Source: GCA-2746365 sp963711255
Lineage (GTDB): Bacteria > Pseudomonadota > Gammaproteobacteria > SZUA-229
Length of the DNA: 64,000 nt
Reading direction: 5' to 3'
Assembly: GCA_963711255.1 (NCBI GenBank)
Contig: CAVQDO010000018.1
Location: 108,816-172,815 of the forward strand
In this document: positions 52,949-61,753 of the stretch, piece after piece
Layout: each line of letters starts with the position of its first letter
Numbering within the stretch: position 1 is the first letter of the stretch
Position numbers and translations under genes: made by a program
The notes under the pieces: generated by a model
The model's input: only the letters and a program-made list of their open reading frames with translations
Told to the model about the DNA's origin: nothing
The model's database searches: none

Positions 52949-54475
52949 ATGAAAATTAATCTTTTACTCATAAGATGGTTGTTTGCATCAGCAATCGTCC
53001 TGCTTGTTGTTTCGACTGGCGCTATTGCAGCTGACTGCCCCAAAGACATCAAAGCGGTCACCACTACTGATGCTGCGGTGCCAGTTGAAGTGCTGGCGCT
53101 TCGTGTGAACCCGTTGACAAAGTGCGAACTCGAAGCTGAAGCAAATGCCTGGCTCTTATTGTTGCAGGAAAAGATTGTTGAAATCAGTAATGCTGAAGTA
53201 GCTGCCTTTTACAAGAAAGTGGAGATAAAGAAGGCAAAAACAATTGAAGCAAAGTTAGAAGATGTAAAAGATGCAAAAGAAGGCGCCGACCGTGAACAGG
53301 CAAAAGAGGCGGACAAGGAAGCTAAAGTCGCTTTGCAGGAGGCAAAGGAAGTCGAGAAGAAATCCGTTCAGGATGTTTCAGTTCAAAAAGCGATTGAAGA
53401 TGCAACCAGCAAAGCAAAGGAAGAAGGGCATTCCATTGCCACGACAGATAAAAGCAAAGAAACAAAAGCCGATATCAAAACAGCGCTGGTCAAACATGCA
53501 ACAGGCCTGGTGTCGGAAAGAACTGCACTTATCGACCGTTTCAAAGTTGTATTGAAAGAGTATGAAGATAAAGGCGGTGACATCACGGAGTATGATATTT
53601 ATATCAAGGCCGTATCTGGTATCAAGGTTGATGTTACTGATGCCAGCGCTACATGGACGACTATTACCGGGTGGATGTTGTCAGTCGAAGGCGGCTTGCG
53701 CTGGATTTTCAATATAATCAAGTTTATCGTTATCGTTGCGGTGTTTTATCTGCTCTCGATTATTGCCGGTAAAGCCGTTAAAAAAGTTACCTCAAAATCG
53801 AAGCGTTCATCATCATTGCTGCGCAAATTCCTGGTGCTGGGTACGCGCCGCCTCGTCCTGTTCATCGGCTTTTTTATTGGCCTGTCTGCATTGGAAATTA
53901 ATATTGGACCGGTACTCGCCATTATCGGTGCTGCCGGTTTTGTTATCGCCTTCGCGTTGCAGAACTCACTGAGCAATTTTGCCAGCGGAATTCTTATGCT
54001 GGTTTATCGCCCTTTTGATATAAGCGATACCATCAAAGTGGCGGGCGTCCTTGGCAAGGTCGAGTCGATGAACCTGCTGTCTACACAGTTGAGGACTCCT
54101 GATAACCAGCTTGTAATCGTGCCTAATAATTCGGTCTGGGGTGATGTTATTACAAACGTTACTGGCATCACACAACGTCGTGTCGACCTGGTGTTTGGTA
54201 TAGGTTATAGCGATGACGCAGATAAAGCACAGAAAATCCTGGAAGAGATCGTAAGCGGGAACGAAATGGTTCTGGCAGAACCTGCAGCCATCGTAAAGCT
54301 TCATGAGCTCGCAGATTCATCGGTTAACTTTGTCTGTCGCCCATGGGTTACACCTGAGAACTACTGGGATGTTTACTGGGATATCACACGCGAGGTAAAA
54401 CGGCGGTTTGATGCAGAGGGTATCTCAATACCTTTCCCACAGAGAGATGTTCATATTTACCAGGAAACCAGCTAG
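52949..54475 (+). CDS. MscS-family mechanosensitive channel with periplasmic coiled coil
   Basis: The 508-aa protein has a signal peptide (cleavage near GAIAADC), then about 200 residues rich in Lys, Glu and Ala predicted to form coiled coils. Helices follow, and then the MscS domain with GAAGFVIAFALQNSLSNFAS as pore helix and PFDISDTIKVAGVLGKVESM. PNNSVWGDVITNVT marks the beta domain. It opens under membrane tension at osmotic downshift. The large periplasmic coiled coil is beyond the minimal MscS. Confidence 0.9.
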   Translation: MKINLLLIRWLFASAIVLLVVSTGAIAADCPKDIKAVTTTDAAVPVEVLALRVNPLTKCELEAEANAWLLLLQEKIVEISNAEVAAFYKKVEIKKAKTIEAKLEDVKDAKEGADREQAKEADKEAKVALQEAKEVEKKSVQDVSVQKAIEDATSKAKEEGHSIATTDKSKETKADIKTALVKHATGLVSERTALIDRFKVVLKEYEDKGGDITEYDIYIKAVSGIKVDVTDASATWTTITGWMLSVEGGLRWIFNIIKFIVIVAVFYLLSIIAGKAVKKVTSKSKRSSSLLRKFLVLGTRRLVLFIGFFIGLSALEINIGPVLAIIGAAGFVIAFALQNSLSNFASGILMLVYRPFDISDTIKVAGVLGKVESMNLLSTQLRTPDNQLVIVPNNSVWGDVITNVTGITQRRVDLVFGIGYSDDADKAQKILEEIVSGNEMVLAEPAAIVKLHELADSSVNFVCRPWVTPENYWDVYWDITREVKRRFDAEGISIPFPQRDVHIYQETS

Positions 54476-54643
54476 AGCCGCTGAAGCTGGCATTCGCTGG
54501 CGCATTGCAGTACAGTAGTTTGGGTCGGAGTAAAAATACTTTTATGATTTTATCTCTGGCCCATATATCCTAAAAAGGTGGCGTTTAATTACAAGGGCGA
54601 GCAAGGGAGGTTGCTGCAATAATAATCGGCTATAGGGGGTTTA

Positions 54644-55954
54644 ATGAATATTGGAAAGCTTCTTTCTGTTCGAACGAGTGATATTCATTACATCCTGCTG
54701 TTTATTATTTCAATCATATTAGTCGCCTGGCAGTATTTCGGCATGTCACTCAGCAGGGTTGTTGTGCCCGTTGATCCAGTGGCAGTGAAGGCAACGGTTT
54801 ATAGCGATTCAGTAAATGGCGGGCGATCAAAGACACGCTTATCGAATAACGCCGAAGAGATACGACTGGATTGCAGCATCATACTGTCTGATACTTTCGC
54901 TTTCTGCGGCGTAATGATCCCGCTGGTTCCTGCAGCAGAAAAGGGCCTGGATTTGCGAAAGTATTCCGACATGCAGATCGAACTGGAATATGAGTCATTA
55001 GAAAAAGATACCCTGCTCATCTACCTGATCAATGAAGATGTCCTGGAAGATGGCAGTAAACTGGAAAAATCGAACTTGTGGGCGGTGAGCCCGGAAGCCG
55101 GCATCAACCAGTTCGACTTGTCACCTCATCGTTTCATCATGCCCTCCTGGTGGATATTTCAAAACAGAAGAAACGGTTTAAACCTGGAACCGGATATCAG
55201 TAATGTCACCGCGATACGAATAACCACGGGGGATAATACTTTGGCAAGAGAGACTGCTATCAGTATCCGTCATATAGCATTCTCCGGAAAATATATTTCA
55301 GCCGACGATCTCTATCTTTACCTGCTGTTTGCCTGGCTTGGATTATTGGCCTTACATGGTCTGGGCAATATGCATGCTTTGACTAAACGTTATCAACAGA
55401 GTGCGCAACATAATAAGAAGCTGCTCGAGTTGAATCAATTTCTAAGGATACAGAAAAACGAATTCGAAACCATGGCCAAGAAAGATAAGCTGACAGGCGC
55501 ATGGAACCGCGCAGGTGTCAGAGATGTGCTTGAATCTTCGCTGGAAGAATACAAGGTAAAAAATACACCCTGCACACTGCTCTCCATCGATATCGACCAT
55601 TTTAAAAAAATCAATGATGACTTTGGCCATGATATTGGTGATCAGGCACTTAAAGCATTAACTGCTTTGATCGATAAACATACCCGTGATGACGATTACC
55701 TGGCGAGATGGGGCGGCGAAGAATTTATACTCATCTGTCCGAATACAAATATGCATGCAGCACAGGTTTTAGCTGCAACCCTGAAGTACAAGATCGAAAC
55801 CACTGACCTGATAGATCAGCGTAGGATTACCTGCAGTTTCGGAATAGCCGAACTCACAAACGAAGAGATTAAAGACTGGTTCAAAAGGGCAGATGAAGCG
55901 CTTTATCGCGCCAAGGAAGCTGGCCGTAATGCGATAGAAAGTGCCACAACATAA
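54644..55954 (+). CDS. Diguanylate cyclase (GGDEF) with periplasmic sensor domain
   Basis: The 436-aa protein has a membrane helix near the N-terminus, a periplasmic domain of about 200 residues, a second helix near residue 225-245 and a short coiled coil. The GGDEF domain has RWGGEEFILICP (GGEEF from residue 357). The inhibitory I-site RDDD lies five residues before it. It should make cyclic di-GMP with product inhibition. The sensor part is not recognised. Confidence 0.92.
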   Translation: MNIGKLLSVRTSDIHYILLFIISIILVAWQYFGMSLSRVVVPVDPVAVKATVYSDSVNGGRSKTRLSNNAEEIRLDCSIILSDTFAFCGVMIPLVPAAEKGLDLRKYSDMQIELEYESLEKDTLLIYLINEDVLEDGSKLEKSNLWAVSPEAGINQFDLSPHRFIMPSWWIFQNRRNGLNLEPDISNVTAIRITTGDNTLARETAISIRHIAFSGKYISADDLYLYLLFAWLGLLALHGLGNMHALTKRYQQSAQHNKKLLELNQFLRIQKNEFETMAKKDKLTGAWNRAGVRDVLESSLEEYKVKNTPCTLLSIDIDHFKKINDDFGHDIGDQALKALTALIDKHTRDDDYLARWGGEEFILICPNTNMHAAQVLAATLKYKIETTDLIDQRRITCSFGIAELTNEEIKDWFKRADEALYRAKEAGRNAIESATT

Positions 55955-55985
55955 TAGCGAAAACTATTGTGCCCTTGATACGCGC

Positions 55986-56015
55986 CGTCATTGCGAGCGA
56001 AGCGCGGCAATCTCA
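55986..56015. repeat. Dispersed REP-like short repeat, copy C
   Basis: CGTCATTGCGAGCGAAGCGC followed by GGCAATCTCA is in the short gap between the diguanylate cyclase and the convergent flavin-reductase-like gene. Confidence 0.7.
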
Positions 56016-56678
56016 TTTAGACGATACAGTCACTTCAGGGTGATTGCCGGGCAGATCTAGTGCGGTGGTTCCCGGTTTTGCGTAACTCAATCGAGATAAT
56101 AAATCACTGCGATGATAGCCGTCCAGGCTGCTGACAATGACACTGCCTGCACGTTCGACAGCAACGTAGCCATCATCGCTGATGATATCGTCTTTGATAT
56201 TGATATAACTAATCTCGCCGATGAGCATATCAGTGTTATTGATAGCCAGGTGATGATGTTCACGCAGTTCCATGCCCAGCTGTATCCGGCTCTGTTCGAC
56301 GAAAGGCGCCGGGAAATCTTCGTGCCACTGTTCTGTTAGACCAACGGCCTCAAATTCAGAGATGTCTCTATCGTAACGCGCCGATGTCTGGTGCGCCTGC
56401 CGGTAGATGGATTCATTAACATGGTTGATGCTGTAATGTTTTGTTTCAAGGATGTTTTCCAGGGTATGCCTGGCGACCGAGTGCGGCCGCGAGATCATGC
56501 CCAGCAATGGCGGATGCGAACCGATATGGAAAACGGAAGTGAACAGGGCCAGGTTGCTATGCTTTTGCTGGTCACAGGTACCGATAAGGTGAGCCGCTTT
56601 CATACCGCTTAATGCGTTAATGAAAAGTCCTCGATACCTGTCCTCCAGGCCTTCAATATCTTCTTTGTTTAATAACAT
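56013..56678 (-). CDS. Flavin-reductase-like (FMN-binding split barrel) protein
   Basis: The 221-aa protein from ATG 56678 has a split-barrel fold with NLALFTSVFHIGSHPPLLGM, which fits the FMN-binding loop, and SVARHTLENILETKHYSINH. It likely binds FMN and acts in flavin reduction or on a small aromatic or amino substrate. The frame extends to 56732 but the N-terminal part there looks non-coding. Its stop side touches a REP-like repeat. Confidence 0.82.
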   Translation of the reverse strand: MLLNKEDIEGLEDRYRGLFINALSGMKAAHLIGTCDQQKHSNLALFTSVFHIGSHPPLLGMISRPHSVARHTLENILETKHYSINHVNESIYRQAHQTSARYDRDISEFEAVGLTEQWHEDFPAPFVEQSRIQLGMELREHHHLAINNTDMLIGEISYINIKDDIISDDGYVAVERAGSVIVSSLDGYHRSDLLSRLSYAKPGTTALDLPGNHPEVTVSSK

Positions 56679-56952
56679 GACTGATCGCTGTAATAGATTG
56701 ACAGGCTGGTGCAGGCAGAGATAGCCGTGCACCGCCTGGAAAAAAGTTTAATCTCTCTGTAGCGCCTTTGATTCCAAAGACATCCAACTGAGAGAATAAT
56801 ACCTCCTGAGCTGTTAAATGACTACAAAACGGAAAGTTTATAGAAAGGAATTTAAACAGGAGGCAGTTGGGCGATTTGAATAGTTTGTGGGAATGGTATA
56901 GAAATGGCTGCTCCCTTTCGTGGCAGCTTTGTTAACTCGATTTATCCTTTAC

Positions 56953-56966
56953 TTGATCTGTATCAA
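56953..56966 (+). promoter_or_regulatory. Perfect FNR-type box upstream of the D/R-repeat protein gene
   Basis: TTGATCTGTATCAA equals TTGAT-N4-ATCAA without mismatch. It lies 138 bases before the ATG of the next gene. A -10 box at the ideal distance is not clear. The rest of 56733-57103 is non-coding. Confidence 0.65.
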
Positions 56967-57103
56967 TTTGCCGATAATTGCCGATATTTGACGAGAACTA
57001 TCATCGTTATTAATGGCCTTATGGCTGACAGGATTGCTTTCTCAGGATTCGAAAAATTTTAAGTGTTATCGAGTTGTATTATTTAATAAAAGAGGAGTTT
57101 GTT

Positions 57104-57397
57104 ATGAAAAATAAAATTTTAAACAAAGCATTGATATTAATTTTAACAATAAGCAGTGTTGGTCTGGCTACGTCAGTGATGGCTGCTCAGGGTGGTTCTG
57201 TATCAGCTGATCAGGATAGAGACCGTGTCCGCTTAGATGCTGACATGGACAGGGATCGAGACCGTGATCGTGATCGCCTGAAAGATAAGGCTGATCCAGA
57301 TAAAGTTCAGGATCGAGATCGTGACCGACTGAAAGATCAGGACGATGCCGATAAGGTTCAGGACAGGGATCGTGACCGCGACCGGGTCGGCCAGTAA
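57104..57397 (+). CDS. Exported Asp/Arg-repeat protein
   Basis: The 97-aa protein starts at ATG 57104 behind AGAGGAG. A signal peptide (cleavage near SVMAAQ) is followed by about 70 residues made almost entirely of Asp and Arg with Lys. Imperfect 17-residue repeats (DRDRDRDRLKDKADPDKVQ and DRDRDRLKDQDDADKVQ) are visible. The mature protein should be unfolded and highly charged with both signs. The function is unknown. An FNR-type box lies upstream and an intrinsic terminator behind. Confidence 0.75.
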   Translation: MKNKILNKALILILTISSVGLATSVMAAQGGSVSADQDRDRVRLDADMDRDRDRDRDRLKDKADPDKVQDRDRDRLKDQDDADKVQDRDRDRDRVGQ

Positions 57398-57419
57398 ATA
57401 ATCCTTAACGTTGTTCGTT

Positions 57420-57450
57420 CCAGCAAGGCTGATTGTGCCTTGCTGGTTTT
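57420..57450 (+). terminator. Intrinsic terminator after the D/R-repeat gene
   Basis: CCAGCAAGG and CCTTGCTGG form a nine-pair stem around a nine-base loop, followed by TTTTCT. It lies 22 bases after the stop. Confidence 0.88.
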
Positions 57451-57572
57451 CTGGTCACCCTTAAATTTTAAGATACAGTGAAATGGGTGAGTTTAATGAA
57501 AATTAATGCCGGGCGATTACGATGTTGGTTCCACTGAATAATTATGTGGTTTGGACTTTTAATGATAAGTTC

Positions 57573-58364
57573 ATGCAACCATCAGGCTTGTCTAAAACCA
57601 GGTTAAATACACTGGCGGTATTGATATTACTGATGCTGTTTAACACGGCAGTTGCCGATGTTGGCACGCTAAAATTTTCAACAGGTGCAGAATATACAAC
57701 GGGTGATTTTGGTGGAACCGAATCGATAGACCAATGGTATGTTCCATTTACCGCAAGATATACCGTTGAAAAATATGTTCTTCGATTAACTGTCCCTTAC
57801 CTTCAGGTAACTGCCCCGACGGGCACAGTTATAAGCGATGGAATTGTTTTGCCTGGCTCTGGTGAACGCACAACAGAAAGTGGGTTTGGTGATGTTGTCG
57901 CCGGCGTTACTTATCGCGATGCCCTCAACTCGGAATCCGCTTCAGACATTGCGCTAGATATTACCGCAAAGGTAAAGTTTGGCACCGCAGATGAGAGCAA
58001 GGGACTGGGTACGGGTGAGGATGACTTCATACTTCAGGCAGAGCTGTATAAATACTACAGGCAGTTTTCTATATTCGGTACCCTGGGTTATAAATTACGG
58101 GGGAACCCGTCTGGCATCAACTTGAGTAACAGCTTGCTTGGCCTCGCTGGTGTTAATTACAGAGTTTCTCCATTCGTAAAGACGGGTGTGGACTTATACT
58201 TTCAGGAATCATCAATCTCAGGTGTAGATGACCAGGTGGAACTATCGGCTTTTCTCGGGTATGAGCGGAGTAAGAAGCAGTACCTGCAGGGTTACATGAT
58301 AAAGGGTCTTAGCGATGCAAGTCCTGATTGGGGGGTGGGTGTATTGCTTACATTTCGACGGTGA
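57573..58364 (+). CDS. Outer-membrane beta-barrel-like protein
   Basis: The protein of about 263 aa from ATG 57573 has a signal peptide (LLMLFNTAVADVG). Alternating beta strands follow, such as YTVEKYVLRLTVPYLQV and FSIFGTLGYKLRG, and it ends in an aromatic/Arg C-terminus. The strand pattern resembles transporter-like barrels of the phenol-degradation MetA type, but this is only a fold guess. An upstream ATG at 57522 is less likely to be the start. Confidence 0.7.
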   Translation: MQPSGLSKTRLNTLAVLILLMLFNTAVADVGTLKFSTGAEYTTGDFGGTESIDQWYVPFTARYTVEKYVLRLTVPYLQVTAPTGTVISDGIVLPGSGERTTESGFGDVVAGVTYRDALNSESASDIALDITAKVKFGTADESKGLGTGEDDFILQAELYKYYRQFSIFGTLGYKLRGNPSGINLSNSLLGLAGVNYRVSPFVKTGVDLYFQESSISGVDDQVELSAFLGYERSKKQYLQGYMIKGLSDASPDWGVGVLLTFRR

Positions 58365-58574
58365 AGTCGAGAGATTATAAATTACGACCATGTAATTTAC
58401 CCTACGGGTCGCACGTTGTGCGTACAAAAATCGTTCCATACGATTTTGTCGCAATGACGAATTAATATGAATAACAGCTTTATTTAACAGCCTCGTTATT
58501 GACGTATCACATGTTTTTCTAAATCCTTCTGTGTGAGACTATTGAGCACTGCTGAATAATATCAGGATAAACGA

Positions 58575-59330
58575 ATGCCCGAGTCAGCTGAGAAACCAGA
58601 CGCGCCCATGGATACACCGCCAGGTAAGGAAGTCGTGTTCCATGTTCACGGCGTCACCAAAATTTACCAGATGGGTGAAGTGCAGGTGCGTGCGCTGCGC
58701 GGTATTGATCTCGATTTATACAAAGGCGAGTTTACGGTTTTGCTGGGCGCTTCCGGCAGTGGTAAATCGACGCTGTTAAATATCCTCGGCGGGCTGGATT
58801 CACCTACCGACGGCCACGTGCAGTACGCTGGCGGTGACCTGACCCGTGCCAGCGAAAAAGAACTGACCGCCTATCGGCGCTACCATGTCGGTTTTGTCTT
58901 CCAGTTCTACAACCTTATCCCCAGCCTGACGGCACTTGAAAACATTGCCGTGGTTACCGAGATCGCAAAATCACCGATGCAGCCGGAAGAGGCGCTGAAG
59001 CTGGTTGACCTGGGTGACCGCCTGCATCATTTCCCGGCGCAGCTATCCGGCGGTGAGCAGCAGCGGGTTGCCATTGCCCGCGCTATCGCGAAAAATCCTG
59101 ATGTGCTGTTATGCGATGAGCCTACCGGCGCGCTCGATTCCAAAACCGGTGTTGTTGTACTCGAAGCATTGCAGCGGGTCAACCAGGAGCTGGGCACCAC
59201 CACCGCGGTGATTACCCATAATGCCGGCATTGCGCAAATGGCAAACCGGGTTATTCATCTTGCCGATGGTCGCATCAGCAAGATCGATATCAACGAAACC
59301 CTGCTCGAGCCGAGTCAGTTAAGCTGGTAA
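58575..59330 (+). CDS. ABC transporter ATP-binding protein (LolD/MacB type)
   Basis: The 251-aa protein has Walker A LLGASGSGKSTLLNILGGLD, the signature LSGGEQQRVAIARAIA and Walker B VLLCDEPTGALDSKTG. The type fits the LolD/MacB group with FtsX-like permeases. The following permease and HlyD-type genes form the rest of the module. Codon use is visibly more GC-rich than in the genes before. Confidence 0.92.
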   Translation: MPESAEKPDAPMDTPPGKEVVFHVHGVTKIYQMGEVQVRALRGIDLDLYKGEFTVLLGASGSGKSTLLNILGGLDSPTDGHVQYAGGDLTRASEKELTAYRRYHVGFVFQFYNLIPSLTALENIAVVTEIAKSPMQPEEALKLVDLGDRLHHFPAQLSGGEQQRVAIARAIAKNPDVLLCDEPTGALDSKTGVVVLEALQRVNQELGTTTAVITHNAGIAQMANRVIHLADGRISKIDINETLLEPSQLSW

Positions 59331-59349
59331 CGATGAGTATTCTCACGCC

Positions 59350-61743
59350 ATGAAAGCACTCGACATAAAACTCTGGCGGGAACTGTGGGACATGCGCATG
59401 CAGGCGCTGGCCATTGCCATGGTTATTGTCAGCGGCGTCGGTATCTTCATCATGTCACTGAGCACGCTCGACTCTCTCTATGAAACCCGCGAAAGCTATT
59501 ACCGCGACCAGCACTTCGCACACATCTTTGCCTCGCTGAAACGCGCACCGCTGTCACTGGTAAAACGTATCGAAGAAATTCCCGGCGTCGATAAAGTCGA
59601 AACCCGCGTGGTCGCCTATGTAAATCTCGATGTCGAAGGCTTCGACGATCCGATCAGCGGCCACATCCTGTCACTGCCCGATAACAGCCGCGGCCTGCTC
59701 AACCAGATCTACCTGCGCGAGGGCCGTCTGCCCGAGCCGGGCCGCGATAACGAAATCGTGCTCAGCGAAGAGTTTGTGCAGGCGCATAAATTGCAGCCCG
59801 GCGACAAGATCAGCGCCACCATCAACGGCCGGCGCAAGGCACTCACCATTGTCGGCATCGCGCTGTCGCCGGAGTTTATTTACCAGATCGCGCCCGGCGC
59901 CATGTTCCCTGACCCTCTGCGCTATGGCGTACTGTGGATAGCGCGGCAGCCGCTGGCCACGGCGTATGATATGGAAGGCGCGTTCAACAATGTTAGCCTC
60001 ACCTTAACCAGGGGAAGCAATGGGCAAGCCAATAATGAGCGGGCCGCCAATGAGCAAGACGTCATCGACCGCCTTGATGACATCCTGAAAAATTACGGCG
60101 GCATCGGTACCATCGGCCGTAAGGACCAGTTCTCCAACCGCTTCCTCACCGAAGAGCTCAAACAGCAGCGCACCATCGCCACCATCTTCCCGGTGATCTT
60201 TTTCGGCGTCGCCGCCTTCCTGCTCAACGTGGTCATCAGTCGTCTCATCAGCCTGCAGCGGGAAGAGGTCGCCACGCTTAAAGCCTTTGGTTACAGCGAT
60301 ATTGCGGTCGGCATGCACTTCATCAAACTGGTGCTGCTTATCGTCAGCCTCGGCGTTATCATCGGTATCGGTGTCGGCATCTGGATGGGCAAGGGCATGA
60401 GCAATATCTACATGATGATGTATAGCCTGCCTTACATGATCTACGTGCTCAAACCCCAGGTGATTATCGCCGCCGCGCTGATCAGTATGGCGGTCGCTGT
60501 CATGGGCACGCTGTACGCGGTATACCGTGCAGCAAGGCTGCCGCCGGCACAGGCGATGCAGCCGGAACTGCCGGCAAAATTTCATACCACGCTGGTCGAG
60601 CGTATGGGTCTGCAGCGCTGGCTGTCACAACCCACGCGCATGATCCTGCGCCATGTCGAACGCCGCCCGCTGAAGTCGCTGATGACCACGCTCGGTATCG
60701 CCATGGCCTGCGGCATCATGATGGTCAGCGGTTTCCAGGAAGGCGCCATCAACTACATGGTGGAGGTACAGTACGGCATGAGCCAGCGCGAAGACATGAT
60801 CGCCATCTATACCGAACCGGCATCGAAGCGTTCACTGTATTCCCTGCAGAGCCTGCAGGGCGTGGAGCATGCCGAAGGTTTTCGCGTGGTGCCGGCAAAG
60901 CTAAAGTTTGAACACCGTTTCTACCGCACCGCCGTGCACGGCATCGATCCCGACGGCAGCCTGATGCGGCTGCTTGATACCGATCTGAACATCATCGAAC
61001 TGCCGGAAGACGGCATCATCCTCACCGATTACCTGGCCGAACTGCTGCACATCAAAACCGGTGACCTGCTCACCATCGAAGTGCTGGAAGGGCAGCGTGT
61101 CACCGTGCAGGTGCCGGTGGTTGGTACCGCCAAACAATACCTGGGCGTCAACGGCTACATGCGCACCGAGTCGCTTAATGCGCTGTTAAAAGAAGGTTAT
61201 GCATTAACCGGCGCATTGCTGAAAGTCGATCAGCGCTACCAGCGTGATGTTTATGCCGAACTCAAGGAAATGCCGCGGGTGGCCGGCGTGGTCGAACATA
61301 AGTCAGCGATCAAGTCGTTCTACGACACCATCGCCGAAACCATCCTGTTCTTTACCTTCATCACCACCATCCTCGGTTCCAGTATCGCCTTTGGTGTTAT
61401 CTATAACAGCATGCGCATTGCACTGTCAGAACGCAACCGCGAACTGGCCAGCCTGCGCGTGCTCGGTTTCGAGCGCAACGAAGTCGCCTATATATTGCTG
61501 GGCGAAATGGCGCTGTTTACACTCATTGCCATCCCTTTGGGTTTCCTCATCGGTTATGGCCTGTGTGCCTACATGGCATTCCAGTTCGATTCCGATTTGT
61601 ATCGTATACCGCTGGTGCTGGGCATCAATGTTTATGCCTTTTCCGCACTGGTGGTTATTCTGTCTTCAATCGTTTCTGCCATAATGATCTGGCGCAACCT
61701 GGCCGATCTCGATATGGTCGCCGTACTCAAGAGTAAGGAGTGA
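59350..61743 (+). CDS. FtsX-type ABC permease (two FtsX domains)
   Basis: The 797-aa protein has an N-terminal membrane helix, a periplasmic part, a first FtsX domain near residues 270-400 (INGR and LISLQREEVATLKAFGYSD) and a second near 655-790 (NRELASLRVLGFERNEVAYI). This layout is that of MacB/LolC-like permeases of the large kind. It would extract or export a lipid- or peptide-type substrate. It lies 19 bases behind the ATPase gene and 10 before the HlyD-type gene. Confidence 0.92.
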   Translation: MKALDIKLWRELWDMRMQALAIAMVIVSGVGIFIMSLSTLDSLYETRESYYRDQHFAHIFASLKRAPLSLVKRIEEIPGVDKVETRVVAYVNLDVEGFDDPISGHILSLPDNSRGLLNQIYLREGRLPEPGRDNEIVLSEEFVQAHKLQPGDKISATINGRRKALTIVGIALSPEFIYQIAPGAMFPDPLRYGVLWIARQPLATAYDMEGAFNNVSLTLTRGSNGQANNERAANEQDVIDRLDDILKNYGGIGTIGRKDQFSNRFLTEELKQQRTIATIFPVIFFGVAAFLLNVVISRLISLQREEVATLKAFGYSDIAVGMHFIKLVLLIVSLGVIIGIGVGIWMGKGMSNIYMMMYSLPYMIYVLKPQVIIAAALISMAVAVMGTLYAVYRAARLPPAQAMQPELPAKFHTTLVERMGLQRWLSQPTRMILRHVERRPLKSLMTTLGIAMACGIMMVSGFQEGAINYMVEVQYGMSQREDMIAIYTEPASKRSLYSLQSLQGVEHAEGFRVVPAKLKFEHRFYRTAVHGIDPDGSLMRLLDTDLNIIELPEDGIILTDYLAELLHIKTGDLLTIEVLEGQRVTVQVPVVGTAKQYLGVNGYMRTESLNALLKEGYALTGALLKVDQRYQRDVYAELKEMPRVAGVVEHKSAIKSFYDTIAETILFFTFITTILGSSIAFGVIYNSMRIALSERNRELASLRVLGFERNEVAYILLGEMALFTLIAIPLGFLIGYGLCAYMAFQFDSDLYRIPLVLGINVYAFSALVVILSSIVSAIMIWRNLADLDMVAVLKSKE

Positions 61744-61753
61744 GTCATGTCCA

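Noticed and set aside
60004..60585. A 193-codon minus-strand frame within the FtsX permease
   Set aside because: It lies wholly inside the permease gene. His/Asp-rich composition is what the reverse strand of such codons gives.
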